From the NCBI GenBank assembly GCA_022566355.1, contig JADFJB010000007.1, forward strand, positions 1 through 63,710: DNA of 63,710 bases. The letters run 5' to 3'. This document shows, piece by piece, positions 26,646 to 35,311 of the stretch (positions are counted from its first letter, which is position 1; each line of letters begins with the position of its first letter). The position numbers were made by a program, and so were the translations under genes. The notes beneath the pieces were generated by a model, which was given only the letters and a program-made list of their open reading frames with translations, searched no databases and had not been told where the DNA came from. This DNA is from a candidate division KSB1 bacterium (GTDB lineage Bacteria; Zhuqueibacterota; JdFR-76; DREG01).

Positions 26646-26843
26646 TCAGGTGTTAAGCATCGTTAATGCTATACAACCCAGAACTATCGTGTGAATAATA
26701 TAAACATTAAAAGAATTATTGTTGAGTTCTTTGCTGATTCTTCCTTGTTTATTCAGATAAACTCTGAAAGTATTTATCATCACATATAACAAACAGACCA
26801 CCTTCATAATGCCAACCTTTGTTTGCGGCAAAAAGCTAATCAT
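26646..26843 (-). pseudogene. C-terminal remnant of an acyltransferase 3-family membrane protein
   Basis: The 65 codons contain YLNKQGRISKELNNNSFNVY and IIHTIVLGCIAL, like the last two helices of acyltransferase_3 proteins, where a Gln-Gly...NSFxVYxxH pattern is usual. The family has about 350 residues, so this is only the tail. The first helix here is not clearly homologous. Confidence 0.5.
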
Positions 26844-27012
26844 CTTATATCCTTATATATAATTTGATGAACTCTTCGGAATTGTTTACATTACGTCAAA
26901 GGCAAAATAAAAAGGATATTTAGTGCAAAATATGCGTTTTTATGACAGCCTAATTGTAATTCCCGGATGAACTTCGACCAAAAGCATGCATCATTATGAA
27001 AAGAGCCGATTT

Positions 27013-28956
27013 ATGAAATACAAAAAATTGCTATTTTTGGTTTTCATCCTATCCTTTACTGCCGCATCGTATGCAGATATAATCCCCAAAGACTTGCTTA
27101 ACAGAAAGTTTGAACCCATCGTTGTAAAAGCTAATTCCATGCAGGCCTTGTGGGGGCTTTCCATTTCTCAACTTTTCCTTTATGCCTACGATGCGGACTT
27201 GGCTGCCTGGCGGATTGTTCCATTTCAAATCGATGAACGCAACAATACCACCGGCTCCTATCATGAAGTGGATGATGGGATATTGGATTCAAATGAAGAA
27301 ATAGTTTTTATGTTGAAGTCATTGGGAGACAAAGTTCCGGTTGATTTATGGCGGCAAGATACCGATCTGACCCGAATTTGCATCGAAGTAGTTGACACGC
27401 TGCGCAACCAGAAGGGATGGGTTTACCTTTACCATTCTGCATCTATAGATGATTTTGTTTTTGAAGATTACATGGCTTATGATGCGGAGAATGACAAAGT
27501 CTTATCCAAATATTATGAAGTCGGTTTTGATCCGGGTTTTGGATTACCCACAAATTATACGATTACGGAAATGGGCGGGGGTACGAATGTAGATATCCTC
27601 GATCGCTTCAAAGTTCGGATATTGGTTGATAGTGACATTGGTAAGATTCCTATTAATGAAGATAATATTAAGATGCAGGAAATTCTGCCATTTTTTAATT
27701 CGAAAGTCCGGTTCCGTCGCAACATGGTTGTTAAAATTGAACTAAAGGTGACATTTGGATTCATTACTATTCCCATCGAACTGGGCCCTTATGAATTCCC
27801 AATTGATTTTTACCCGTATTGCATGCGAGGCGTTTTTGAAATTCCGCTAAAATTTGATGATGCTCCAATCGATGTTAATCCTAAGATTAAATCAATGCGG
27901 ACATCAAACGATTACGGTATCAATTCAATTGGCATGTATTTTTATAATTTCTTCAATTCAAGCCAGCAAACAGCAAATCTTATCGATGGGATTGGCACCA
28001 ACACTGGCATAGACAGGACACTTGTTGTGCCTGGTTATAATTGGATGATGGTAACCGGGGCGCCAGGGACAGTGCTAAATATAAACTTTGTATCTGATAT
28101 CGGCGATAGCCAGGAACTCTATTTTTGGGATAGCTTTACCGGTGGAAGAATGGATGGTGTGGTAGGAATCGGCGATACAAGAACCCAGGGCGATTCCGGG
28201 ATATTAATTAGCGGAAACAACATTACCGGGTCGTTTATTCTTGGGTTAACGACTTACTTTTTGCCCCCTATTGAAAATATTGTTTTGTCTAAAAGCTCGG
28301 GCTCATTTTTAGCTACACCCATGGAACTTGGCGAAACTTTACAAGCCAATGTTGCGAGTCCACCGGTAGTGAATAGTATAACCGAACAAATACCCCTGGC
28401 GGTTGAGCTTGCCGATTTTTACGCTATTGCATCCAAACGAGATATCCAACTCCATTGGCGCACGGTGAGCGAAACCAATAACATTGGGTTTGAATTGCAA
28501 AGGAAATCCGAAAGTGTTTCTTATATTGACATCGCTTTTATTCCAGGGCAAGGAACCATTACCCAGCCACATGATTATTCTTTTACGGATTTTGAAGTTT
28601 CGGGAGGGAAATACTTTTACCGACTCAAACAAATTGACAACAATGGCTCCTTCATGTATTCCGATGAGATAGAAGTGATCCTTGCAATACCAACAGATTT
28701 TGCTCTTTTGCAAAATTACCCCAATCCTTTTAATCCCACGACTACCCTGGAATTCGAGTTAGCTACTGATGGACCCGTTAAATTAAATATTTATAATCTC
28801 GCCGGCCAATTCATGACAACCGCGTTCAATCAACAAAAGCCGGCTGGCCGTTATCGTGTCCAAATAAATGCTGAAAATTGGCCATCCGGAATCTATTTCG
28901 CCAGATTGCGTGCAGGCGGCAAGGTACTAACCCGTAAAATGCTACTATTGGAATGA
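27013..28956 (+). CDS. Exported protein with type IX-style C-terminal sorting domain
   Basis: Starting at ATG 27013 gives 647 residues with a clear signal peptide (KKLLFLVFILSFTAASYA). The middle is a beta-rich region of unknown function. Near the C-terminus a fibronectin-like stretch (IQLHWRTVSETNNIGFELQR, FYRLKQIDNNG) leads into the sorting domain: LLQNYPNPFNPTTTLEFEL, LNIYNLAGQ and a final GIYFARLRAGGKVLTRKML. This tail directs export through the outer membrane and anchoring in type IX systems of FCB bacteria. The upstream ATG 26986 would put nine extra residues before the signal peptide. Confidence 0.88.
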   Translation: MKYKKLLFLVFILSFTAASYADIIPKDLLNRKFEPIVVKANSMQALWGLSISQLFLYAYDADLAAWRIVPFQIDERNNTTGSYHEVDDGILDSNEEIVFMLKSLGDKVPVDLWRQDTDLTRICIEVVDTLRNQKGWVYLYHSASIDDFVFEDYMAYDAENDKVLSKYYEVGFDPGFGLPTNYTITEMGGGTNVDILDRFKVRILVDSDIGKIPINEDNIKMQEILPFFNSKVRFRRNMVVKIELKVTFGFITIPIELGPYEFPIDFYPYCMRGVFEIPLKFDDAPIDVNPKIKSMRTSNDYGINSIGMYFYNFFNSSQQTANLIDGIGTNTGIDRTLVVPGYNWMMVTGAPGTVLNINFVSDIGDSQELYFWDSFTGGRMDGVVGIGDTRTQGDSGILISGNNITGSFILGLTTYFLPPIENIVLSKSSGSFLATPMELGETLQANVASPPVVNSITEQIPLAVELADFYAIASKRDIQLHWRTVSETNNIGFELQRKSESVSYIDIAFIPGQGTITQPHDYSFTDFEVSGGKYFYRLKQIDNNGSFMYSDEIEVILAIPTDFALLQNYPNPFNPTTTLEFELATDGPVKLNIYNLAGQFMTTAFNQQKPAGRYRVQINAENWPSGIYFARLRAGGKVLTRKMLLLE

Positions 28957-28999
28957 AATATCGGGAATTAGTGTTGAGTATTTGGAGTTAAAATCGCTA

Positions 29000-29914
29000 A
29001 TGCGTGTAATCATCACAGGTGCAACAGGTTTCATTGGTCGTGCTCTCACAGAACGTCTTCTCCTTCATTCTCATGAAGTGATTGCTCTCACAAGAAATCT
29101 CAAAAGTGCCAAAAAGATTTTCGATCCGCAAGTAATCACTGTTGAGTGGGATGGCAAGTCCACAACCGGTTGGCAAACTTATGTAGATAAAACAGATGCA
29201 ATCGTCAATCTTTCCGGACGGAATATCGGTAAAAGTTTATGGACCAAATCGGTAAAAGAAGAATTGCTGCAAAGCCGGTTAAATGCAGGTCTGGCTGTTA
29301 GCAATGCAATAAGAGATGCAAAACAAAAGCCAAAGGTTTTGGTGCAGGCTTCTGCGATTGGATATTATGGTTCAAGAGAAGATGAGGAACTTACCGAAAA
29401 TTCTTCAACGGGCGAAGGTTTTTTGGCGGCGCTCACACAGGAATGGGAAAATTCAACAAAAGATGTCGAAGAGCTTGGGGTTCGCCGAGTTTGTATTCGT
29501 ACAGGGCTTGTTCTGGGTTCCGGGGGTGGAGTACTGCCAAAGTTAATGCTGCCTTTTCGATTTTTTGTCGGCGGGCCTTCTGGCAGTGGCAGGCAATGGC
29601 TTTCCTGGATCCACCTCGAAGATGAGGTCAATATTATTCTCCGGATTTTAGAAGAAGATCAGTTTTCTGGGATTTACAATCTAACCGCACCAAACCCGGA
29701 AACCATGCGGAATTTCTGTAAGCATCTTGGTAAAGCCATGAGACGTCCATCATGGTTGCCGGTTCCGGCTTTTTTGCTGAAAGGAATAATGGGAGAAATG
29801 GCAGATGAAACCATCCTGACTAACCAAAAAGTAATTCCTAAAAGGCTTTTGGATGCCGGTTTTTCTTTTCAATTCGGGGAAGTTGGCAAGGCGTTGAATT
29901 CGATACTACACTAA
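29000..29914 (+). CDS. TIGR01777-family SDR epimerase-like oxidoreductase (YfcH-like)
   Basis: From ATG 29000 the protein has 304 residues. MRVIITGATGFIGRAL is the NAD(P)-binding glycine loop; further family motifs are AIVNLSGRNIG, ASAIGYYG, EWEN, VRTGLVLG-like IRTGLVLGSGGG, and WLSWIHLEDEV. The C-terminal DUF1731-like part (RRPSWLPVPAFLLK, QKVIPKRLLDAGF) confirms the subfamily. The reaction is not established. A TTG 18 bases upstream is a weaker start. Confidence 0.9.
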   Translation: MRVIITGATGFIGRALTERLLLHSHEVIALTRNLKSAKKIFDPQVITVEWDGKSTTGWQTYVDKTDAIVNLSGRNIGKSLWTKSVKEELLQSRLNAGLAVSNAIRDAKQKPKVLVQASAIGYYGSREDEELTENSSTGEGFLAALTQEWENSTKDVEELGVRRVCIRTGLVLGSGGGVLPKLMLPFRFFVGGPSGSGRQWLSWIHLEDEVNIILRILEEDQFSGIYNLTAPNPETMRNFCKHLGKAMRRPSWLPVPAFLLKGIMGEMADETILTNQKVIPKRLLDAGFSFQFGEVGKALNSILH

Positions 29915-30410
29915 TTAATCAGCCATTTTATTTCAGCAGACCTGTAATTGATATATTTATTTTGTCAATGGTTTTTCTATTTTGTCCCGAGGGGATTTTT
30001 ATTTTTTTTTGAGGTAAAGTCATTCGCTATTAATATTTTGTCCCTATCGGGACATTCACTGTTATAGTCTAAGTAAGTACACTTGAGCAAACCTGAATTT
30101 AACCATCAATCTACAATGATAATTTGCAATAAATAATTTGTTGTACAAACTAAAAAACTTTCCTAAATTAGATCGTTGCGGAAATTAACGAAGTGGTTTC
30201 CACAATATTTCCTTCGTGTCTGAGACCTCCATGTTTAATCAATCTTGGCTTGTGAAAAGGTTATAATTTTCTAACTAAATCTATTGGATTTCTCATTAAT
30301 TATTTTCTAACTTTGTCGAATAAAATAACCAACTTTCTCTTAAATCATAGAAAGTCGGTTTTTCTGTTACTCTTATTATGTTCACAAAATTTTTATGAGG
30401 AACTCAATAA
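29915..30410. other. Gene-free region with a hairpin and a terminator-like structure
   Basis: Almost 500 bases without a gene. A small hairpin TGTCCC-TATC-GGGACA lies at 30039-30054 and a T-run follows a CCCGAGGGG stretch near 29985-30010. The stronger structure is the terminator-like hairpin at 30327-30360. Confidence 0.45.
30327..30360 (+). terminator. Hairpin with T-run upstream of the dehydrogenase gene
   Basis: AACCAACTTTCT pairs with AGAAAGTCGGTT (one mismatch in 12) around a ten-base loop, and TTTTC follows at once. It lies 50 bases before the dehydrogenase ATG, so it either ends upstream transcription or acts as an attenuator. Confidence 0.55.
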
Positions 30411-31410
30411 ATGGCAACAACGATAACCCTGATTCTCGGTGACGGAATTGGAAGGGAAGTCAGTGAAGCTGCGCAACAAGTAATCGAAGCCGTTGGGGTG
30501 GATATTAATTGGGAAATTCAAGAGGCAGGTGCAGATATCATGAATCGATATAATAAGGCATTGCCTCGGGAAACTGTGGAATCTATTGTTAAAAATAAAA
30601 TTGCACTTAAAGGGCCGACCGCGACGCCAATCGGTTCCGGGTTTAAATCAGTGAATGTGGGACTCCGTAAAACATTGGATTTGTATGCAAATTTTCGCCG
30701 CGCCAAAACAGTAAATGGCATTCCATCTCGCTATCAAAGATGTAGATCTAATTGTAGTTCGTGAAAATACGGAAGGCTTGTACAGCGGGCTTGAGCACAT
30801 TGTTATTCCCGGCGTCGTCGAAAGTCTTCGTATCATTACGGAAGCCGGATCCGATCGGATTGTTCGATTTGCTTTTGAAACAGCTCAAAAATACAAGAGG
30901 AAAAAAGTAACGGCTGTTCATAAAGCAAATATTTTAAAATTGAGTGATGGCTTATTTCTTGAGGTCGCCCGAAAGGTTGCCAGGGAATTTCCGGATATTG
31001 AATATGATGAAACAATTGTCGATGCGACTGCAATGGGATTAGTGCTGGATCCCAGCAAATTTGATGTGCTGGTTATGGAAAATTTATTCGGCGATATTAT
31101 TTCGGATTTAACCAGCGGATTAATCGGTGGTATGGGAATGGCGCCCAGCGCTAACATTGGTGAAAAATATGCAGTTTTTGAAGCTGTACATGGCTCCGCG
31201 CCCGATATCGCCGGAAAGAATTTAGCCAATCCGACGGCCTTAATTCTAAGCGGGGCTTTAATGTTAAATTACCTCGGTGAAGAAGATGCTGCGAATAGAA
31301 TAGAAAAAGCCGTTAATCAAGTGATCAATAAGGGGATTTCATTAACTCCTGACCTGGGTGGCTCCGGAACGACTACAGAGTTTACACAAGCTTTGATCGA
31401 ACATCTATAA
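30411..31410 (+). CDS. NAD-dependent isocitrate/isopropylmalate dehydrogenase family protein (frameshifted)
   Basis: Two frames form one enzyme of about 332 residues. Frame one: LILGDGIGREVSEAAQQVI, KGPTATPIGSGFKSVNVGLR, LDLYANFR and AKTVNGIPSRYQ. Frame two: DVDLIVVRENTEGLYSGLEH, RIVRFAFETAQ, TAVHKANILKLSDGLF, DATAMGLVLDPSKFDVLVME, NLFGDIISDLTSGLIGG and EAVHGSAPDIAGKN. All substrate, metal and NAD motifs are present. The shift is one surplus base in CAAAG near 30737. NAD-type isocitrate dehydrogenase is the best guess; homoisocitrate or isopropylmalate dehydrogenase are alternatives. A break in such a core gene most likely reflects a sequence error. Confidence 0.88.
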
Positions 31411-31759
31411 AAACCATCTTTTAAAAAGGGTCATCATAAAGATGGAAAGGATGGTCTTAAAGCTAGGCCTATTTTTGAAGAATAATTACGATACATAAAC
31501 TATCCATGATCCTTAATTAATTATTAATCCTCTACGAGGATTTGAAAACCTTGATCAACCCCATATCTACAAAAATAAAACCTCTACGAGGTTATTTATG
31601 ATCTGTTTATAACTTAACTTATAAGAAATGCGCTATCCACAGATTTGAGTTAATTAACTTCGTTTAGGATAGATTTATAAGATCTCGCATAACTAAAAAG
31701 CTTAGGAAGCAGCCATTTGAATTGATCTGATTATCCTATAGTTAAATTTTAGGTGGAAA
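31411..31759. other. Intergenic region with two CCTCTACGAGG palindromes
   Basis: About 350 bases between convergent genes. AATCCTCTACGAGGATT (31526-31542) and AACCTCTACGAGGTT (31579-31593) are two near-identical small palindromes 50 bases apart. A weak hairpin (CCATCTTT/AAAGATGG, 31414-31445) follows the dehydrogenase stop but has no T-run. Confidence 0.5.
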
Positions 31760-32329
31760 TTAGTTGGTTTGGCCGGAAGAAACGTCGTCGTCGCTAAATA
31801 TTTCTGCAGAGAATCGATAGATATTCGTTCCCGATTCTTTCCATGCGCCAACAGGAAGGTCAGCTTTGATGCAAGTTTGGTCGAGAAAAGTTTCTGCATT
31901 CCAATGAAATCGGGGCGCCACTTGTGGTAAAAGCAAGCCTTGCTGTAGTTTGGTTTTGAGGTAAATCCCATGTTTCCCAATCTCAATGTCCTTCGAACCT
32001 TCGACTAGCTCCAAGGGAGATAAAACGGAGATTTCAATCTTCAGAGTCGGTAAATCTTTTTTTCGAATATTACGAAAACGCGGATCTTTAAAGGCGGCAG
32101 ATTCTGCCGCTTGTACTATAGAATTATATAAATAATTTTCTGACTCTATAAATCCGATACACCCTGCAAGCTGATCTTGGTTGTATAACGAGACAAACAC
32201 CCCAGCTTTTTGATGAAAAGTTTCGGATTCTGGTACCTCGAAAACAAATTCTGTGTTTTCACATTTAGCTGCGATTGAGCCATGTGCAAGATCTAAAAGT
32301 TCTATCATCTCTTCAAGGGTCAGGCGCAT
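31760..32329 (-). CDS. amrA: AMMECR1-domain protein (AmmeMemoRadiSam system protein A)
   Basis: The 189-residue protein has the AMMECR1 pattern: AGVFVSLYNQDQLAGCIGFI, then AAFKDPRFRNIRKKDLPTLK, EISVLSPLELV, IGKHGIYLKTKLQQGLLLPQ and the ending AETFLDQTCIKADLPVGAW. It lies downstream of a MEMO-like gene, the known AmrA-AmrB association; the radical SAM member (AmrS) is not in the window. The system's role is still unclear. It is 102 bases from the MEMO gene on the same strand. Confidence 0.92.
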   Translation of the reverse strand: MRLTLEEMIELLDLAHGSIAAKCENTEFVFEVPESETFHQKAGVFVSLYNQDQLAGCIGFIESENYLYNSIVQAAESAAFKDPRFRNIRKKDLPTLKIEISVLSPLELVEGSKDIEIGKHGIYLKTKLQQGLLLPQVAPRFHWNAETFLDQTCIKADLPVGAWKESGTNIYRFSAEIFSDDDVSSGQTN

Positions 32330-32431
32330 GAATATAGAACCCTTTTAAGGCAAGTTACTACATGATTTTTTTTCTTAAAATTCAACAATTTCTTTACCAT
32401 TACTGCAAGGAAACAAAAAATGGTATTTAGG

Positions 32432-33268
32432 TTATCCTTTATGAATCGCCGCAGAAAGATAACCTACCACAGCGGAATGGTCTCCAGTGATATTTCCGGA
32501 ATGTTGATAAAGAAGAACTTCAGATTTATTAGCGCCCCTTTTTTTTGCTGTATACATAGCCGCCACTATAGGCCCTGCTCCACAAGCTTCACTGGATTGA
32601 GATTCAATATCATCCCAGAGACCTTCGTAATCAAAAGCATTTATACGCGTGACTACTTTTTTGTCTTTGATTTCAGCATCAAGTGCAGGATAATAATGGG
32701 AAAGATCAGAGCTGGCAACGATTAATGTTTTTTGATGCCGAAAGACTTTCACCAGCGCTTCACCGAGAAGAATACAATTATCAAAAGTTTGATCGCCCAT
32801 AATAATTGGAATTAGCTCAAAATCACCCAAAACTCTCTGGATGAACGGAAGTTGAACTTCCAGGGCATGTTCTTCATTGTGGCCTTCCCACGAAGCTATT
32901 ATATTATCATTTTGTTCGATTAGTCGTTCGCAGTAGCTTGTAGCAATTTTTACATCTCTTAAAGGCGTTGAATAACCGAGAGCTGGTAAAACGGAAATAC
33001 CTTTAAAATATTCCCTGTGGCTTGGGGCGATTATAACGACGTAATCAAATTCTTGATCCAATAGATGAATATATGCCGCTGCAGCAACCTGGCCTGAATA
33101 CATATACCCGGCATGAGGTACAACAATCGCCATTAATTCTCCAATTATAGGTTTTTTCTCCAGGTTGTTTAAATAAAAATCAATTTGTTGCTTTAGCTCG
33201 GTAGGATCGTCGGGATAAAACATACCGGCAACGGCAGGGGGTCGAGTTTTGTTGAAATCAGTTAGCAT
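32432..33268 (-). CDS. amrB: MEMO1-like protein (AmmeMemoRadiSam system protein B)
   Basis: 278 residues with all MEMO landmarks: RPPAVAGMFYPDDPTEL, VPHAGYMYSGQVAAAAY with the metal-site His, IIAPSHREYF, EEHALEVQLPFIQ, VASSDLSHYY, SEACGAGPI and ITGDHSAVVGYLS. MEMO proteins resemble extradiol dioxygenases, and human MEMO1 binds copper or iron; the bacterial role is not settled. It precedes the AMMECR1 gene. Confidence 0.93.
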   Translation of the reverse strand: MLTDFNKTRPPAVAGMFYPDDPTELKQQIDFYLNNLEKKPIIGELMAIVVPHAGYMYSGQVAAAAYIHLLDQEFDYVVIIAPSHREYFKGISVLPALGYSTPLRDVKIATSYCERLIEQNDNIIASWEGHNEEHALEVQLPFIQRVLGDFELIPIIMGDQTFDNCILLGEALVKVFRHQKTLIVASSDLSHYYPALDAEIKDKKVVTRINAFDYEGLWDDIESQSSEACGAGPIVAAMYTAKKRGANKSEVLLYQHSGNITGDHSAVVGYLSAAIHKG

Positions 33269-33362
33269 TCTTTTTATTAGTAAAACAATTAAAATTTGCT
33301 TTTAATATTACTGTTAAACAGTACTCAATAATTCTTCCTTCTGCAAAAGAAATTATAAATTT

Positions 33363-34106
33363 TTATTCCTGATTTTGTAGTCTTCGACGCGCTTCGTAAA
33401 AAAGCAATCCCGCAGCTACAGAGGCATTCAGAGACGAGGTTTTGCCAAACATCGGAATTTTAACCAGGAAATCGCAGCTTTCTTTTACCAGCCGGCGTAT
33501 GCCTTTCCCTTCACTTCCAATTACAATTGCCATTGGATAATTTGAGTCCAATTCCCAAATGGTTTTGGATACTTTTTCATCGCTGCCAATAATCCAAAAG
33601 CCATGTTTTTTTAAACTCTTTATTGACTGCGTTAGGTTAGTCACTCGTGCTATCGGCAGGTGATGAATCGCTCCTGCGGAAGTGCTGCTGACCACAGGAG
33701 ACAATGGTGCAGATCGCCTTTGTGGCAAGACTAATCCGGAAAGCCCCGCCGCCTCTGCAGAACGAATTATGGCCCCCACATTGTGTGGATCTTCAATGCC
33801 ATCCAATAAAGCAATGATCGGGGTGGATTTTTGAAGTTTTATTTTTGTCAAAAGCTCATCCAGGGTTAATAATGATACCGGGCTAATGTAAGCCAAAATG
33901 CCCTGGTGCTTTACAGTTTTTGCTTTTTTCGCAATTGCTTCAAAAGGAACAAACTGAACGACAATTTTTTGTTGTTTTGCGATAGCGATTATTTCGGAAA
34001 TTTTACTTTTTTGTACCGTAATGGAAATTAAAATTTTTTCCAGGGTTTGGTTAGAATCAAGGGCGGACTTAATAGAATGTACCCCATAGATAATATGTTC
34101 ACTCAC
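33363..34106 (-). CDS. rlmB: 23S rRNA (guanosine-2'-O-)-methyltransferase RlmB (SpoU/TrmH family)
   Basis: 247 residues: an N-terminal rRNA-binding domain (IIYGVHSIKSALDSN) and the knotted methyltransferase domain with motif 1 (ALLDGIEDPHNVGAIIRSAE), motif 2 (VIGSEGKGIRRLVKESCD) and motif 3 (IPMFGKTSSLNASVAAGLL). RlmB methylates G2251 of the 23S rRNA peptidyl-transferase loop using SAM. Length and motif spacing fit RlmB rather than TrmH proper. Confidence 0.92.
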   Translation of the reverse strand: MSEHIIYGVHSIKSALDSNQTLEKILISITVQKSKISEIIAIAKQQKIVVQFVPFEAIAKKAKTVKHQGILAYISPVSLLTLDELLTKIKLQKSTPIIALLDGIEDPHNVGAIIRSAEAAGLSGLVLPQRRSAPLSPVVSSTSAGAIHHLPIARVTNLTQSIKSLKKHGFWIIGSDEKVSKTIWELDSNYPMAIVIGSEGKGIRRLVKESCDFLVKIPMFGKTSSLNASVAAGLLFYEARRRLQNQE

Positions 34107-34187
34107 TCAGGAAATATCTCTTTCATCCGTAATCCATCGAATCGGTTGAATAGCTGTTAATTCAATAGTTAAAAAATTAAAATTCAT

Positions 34188-35090
34188 TTAAATATGAATT
34201 TCTTCAACGGTGTTACGCAAAACACCAATCTTTTCGATTGAAGCTTCTATCAGATCACCATCCTTCAACGGACTAATCCCTTCCGCTGTACCTGTAGAAA
34301 TTACATCTCCGGGATAGAGTGTGAGGTACTGGGTAATAGATTGGATCAATTGAGGTATTTTGACGATCATTTGACCGGTATTCGATTTTTGTTTGATTTC
34401 ACCGTTTATTGTAAGCTCTAAATCCAGATCAAAAGGAAAACTTAATTCTTTGGGTGTAACCATGCATGGTCCCATAGGGGCAAAAGTATCCATGTTTTTA
34501 GACAGGAACCATGGCTGCCCGGCTTTCTTAAAGTCTCTTTGTTTTTCCCTTGCCGTGATATCATTGAAAACCGTATAACCCGCAATATAATTTTCAAAAT
34601 CATCCTGCTTCACCCGGTAAGCTTTTTTACTAATAATAACAGCCAATTCCAATTCATGATCAACTCGCCCAACACCCGGCGGAATATGAATTACTTCTTC
34701 CGGACCAATAACAATCGATCCGACTTTTCCAAAGAATAATGGTTCATCGGGTACTGCATGCCCGCCTTCGGCTGCATGGGCCAGGTAATTTAAGCCAACA
34801 CATATTATTTTCCCGGGATTAGATAAGGGAGCCCTAATTGAAAATTCATCTTTAATAACAAACTGATCCCACAAATTATGAGTTTCAAGGTAATCAAAAA
34901 CTCGAAGAATAAGCTCATCCGAAAAATCCGGCAAAGAAATTAAGTCTTGAATGGAACTCAACTTCACCATCATACGTTTCTTTTTAATGAAATTATACAC
35001 TTGGAATGCATCGGTAAAATTGATTAGCCCTCGATCAATTTCAACGGCGATAATAAACTGGTCTGATGAGGATAATTGATAAAGCTTCAT
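34188..35090 (-). CDS. Fumarylacetoacetate hydrolase (FAH) family protein
   Basis: The 300-residue protein has the FAH C-terminal domain: KIICVGLNYLAHAAEGG, EPLFFGKVGSIVIGPEE, VDHELELAVIISKKAYRV with the acidic metal ligands, AGYTVFNDITAREKQ, and GDVISTGTAEGISPLKDGD. Members cleave or decarboxylate C-C bonds in 2-oxo acids (acylpyruvases, oxaloacetate decarboxylases). The AEGG and FFGK segments are usual for the general bacterial branch. Substrate is not predictable. It heads a same-strand series with rlmB and amrBA. Confidence 0.9.
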   Translation of the reverse strand: MKLYQLSSSDQFIIAVEIDRGLINFTDAFQVYNFIKKKRMMVKLSSIQDLISLPDFSDELILRVFDYLETHNLWDQFVIKDEFSIRAPLSNPGKIICVGLNYLAHAAEGGHAVPDEPLFFGKVGSIVIGPEEVIHIPPGVGRVDHELELAVIISKKAYRVKQDDFENYIAGYTVFNDITAREKQRDFKKAGQPWFLSKNMDTFAPMGPCMVTPKELSFPFDLDLELTINGEIKQKSNTGQMIVKIPQLIQSITQYLTLYPGDVISTGTAEGISPLKDGDLIEASIEKIGVLRNTVEEIHI

Positions 35091-35311
35091 AAGCTATCTT
35101 CTAATTTAATAAATATTGATGAGTAGATGAATTTGGATTTACTCAGTCGGGAATGTGTTAAAACTAAAGAAACATTGTAAATTATTCAAGACTTATTTTG
35201 ATCATCCTTTTAGTATATTAGGCTAATTTCATTATTAAATTTGCCTTTACTAAACAGCTTCTATAAATTTGTAAATAAATAAAATGCTAATCAACACTCA
35301 AGGTATTCAAA

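Noticed and set aside
31414-31445. Hairpin after the dehydrogenase as a terminator
   Set aside because: The loop is long and no T-run follows.
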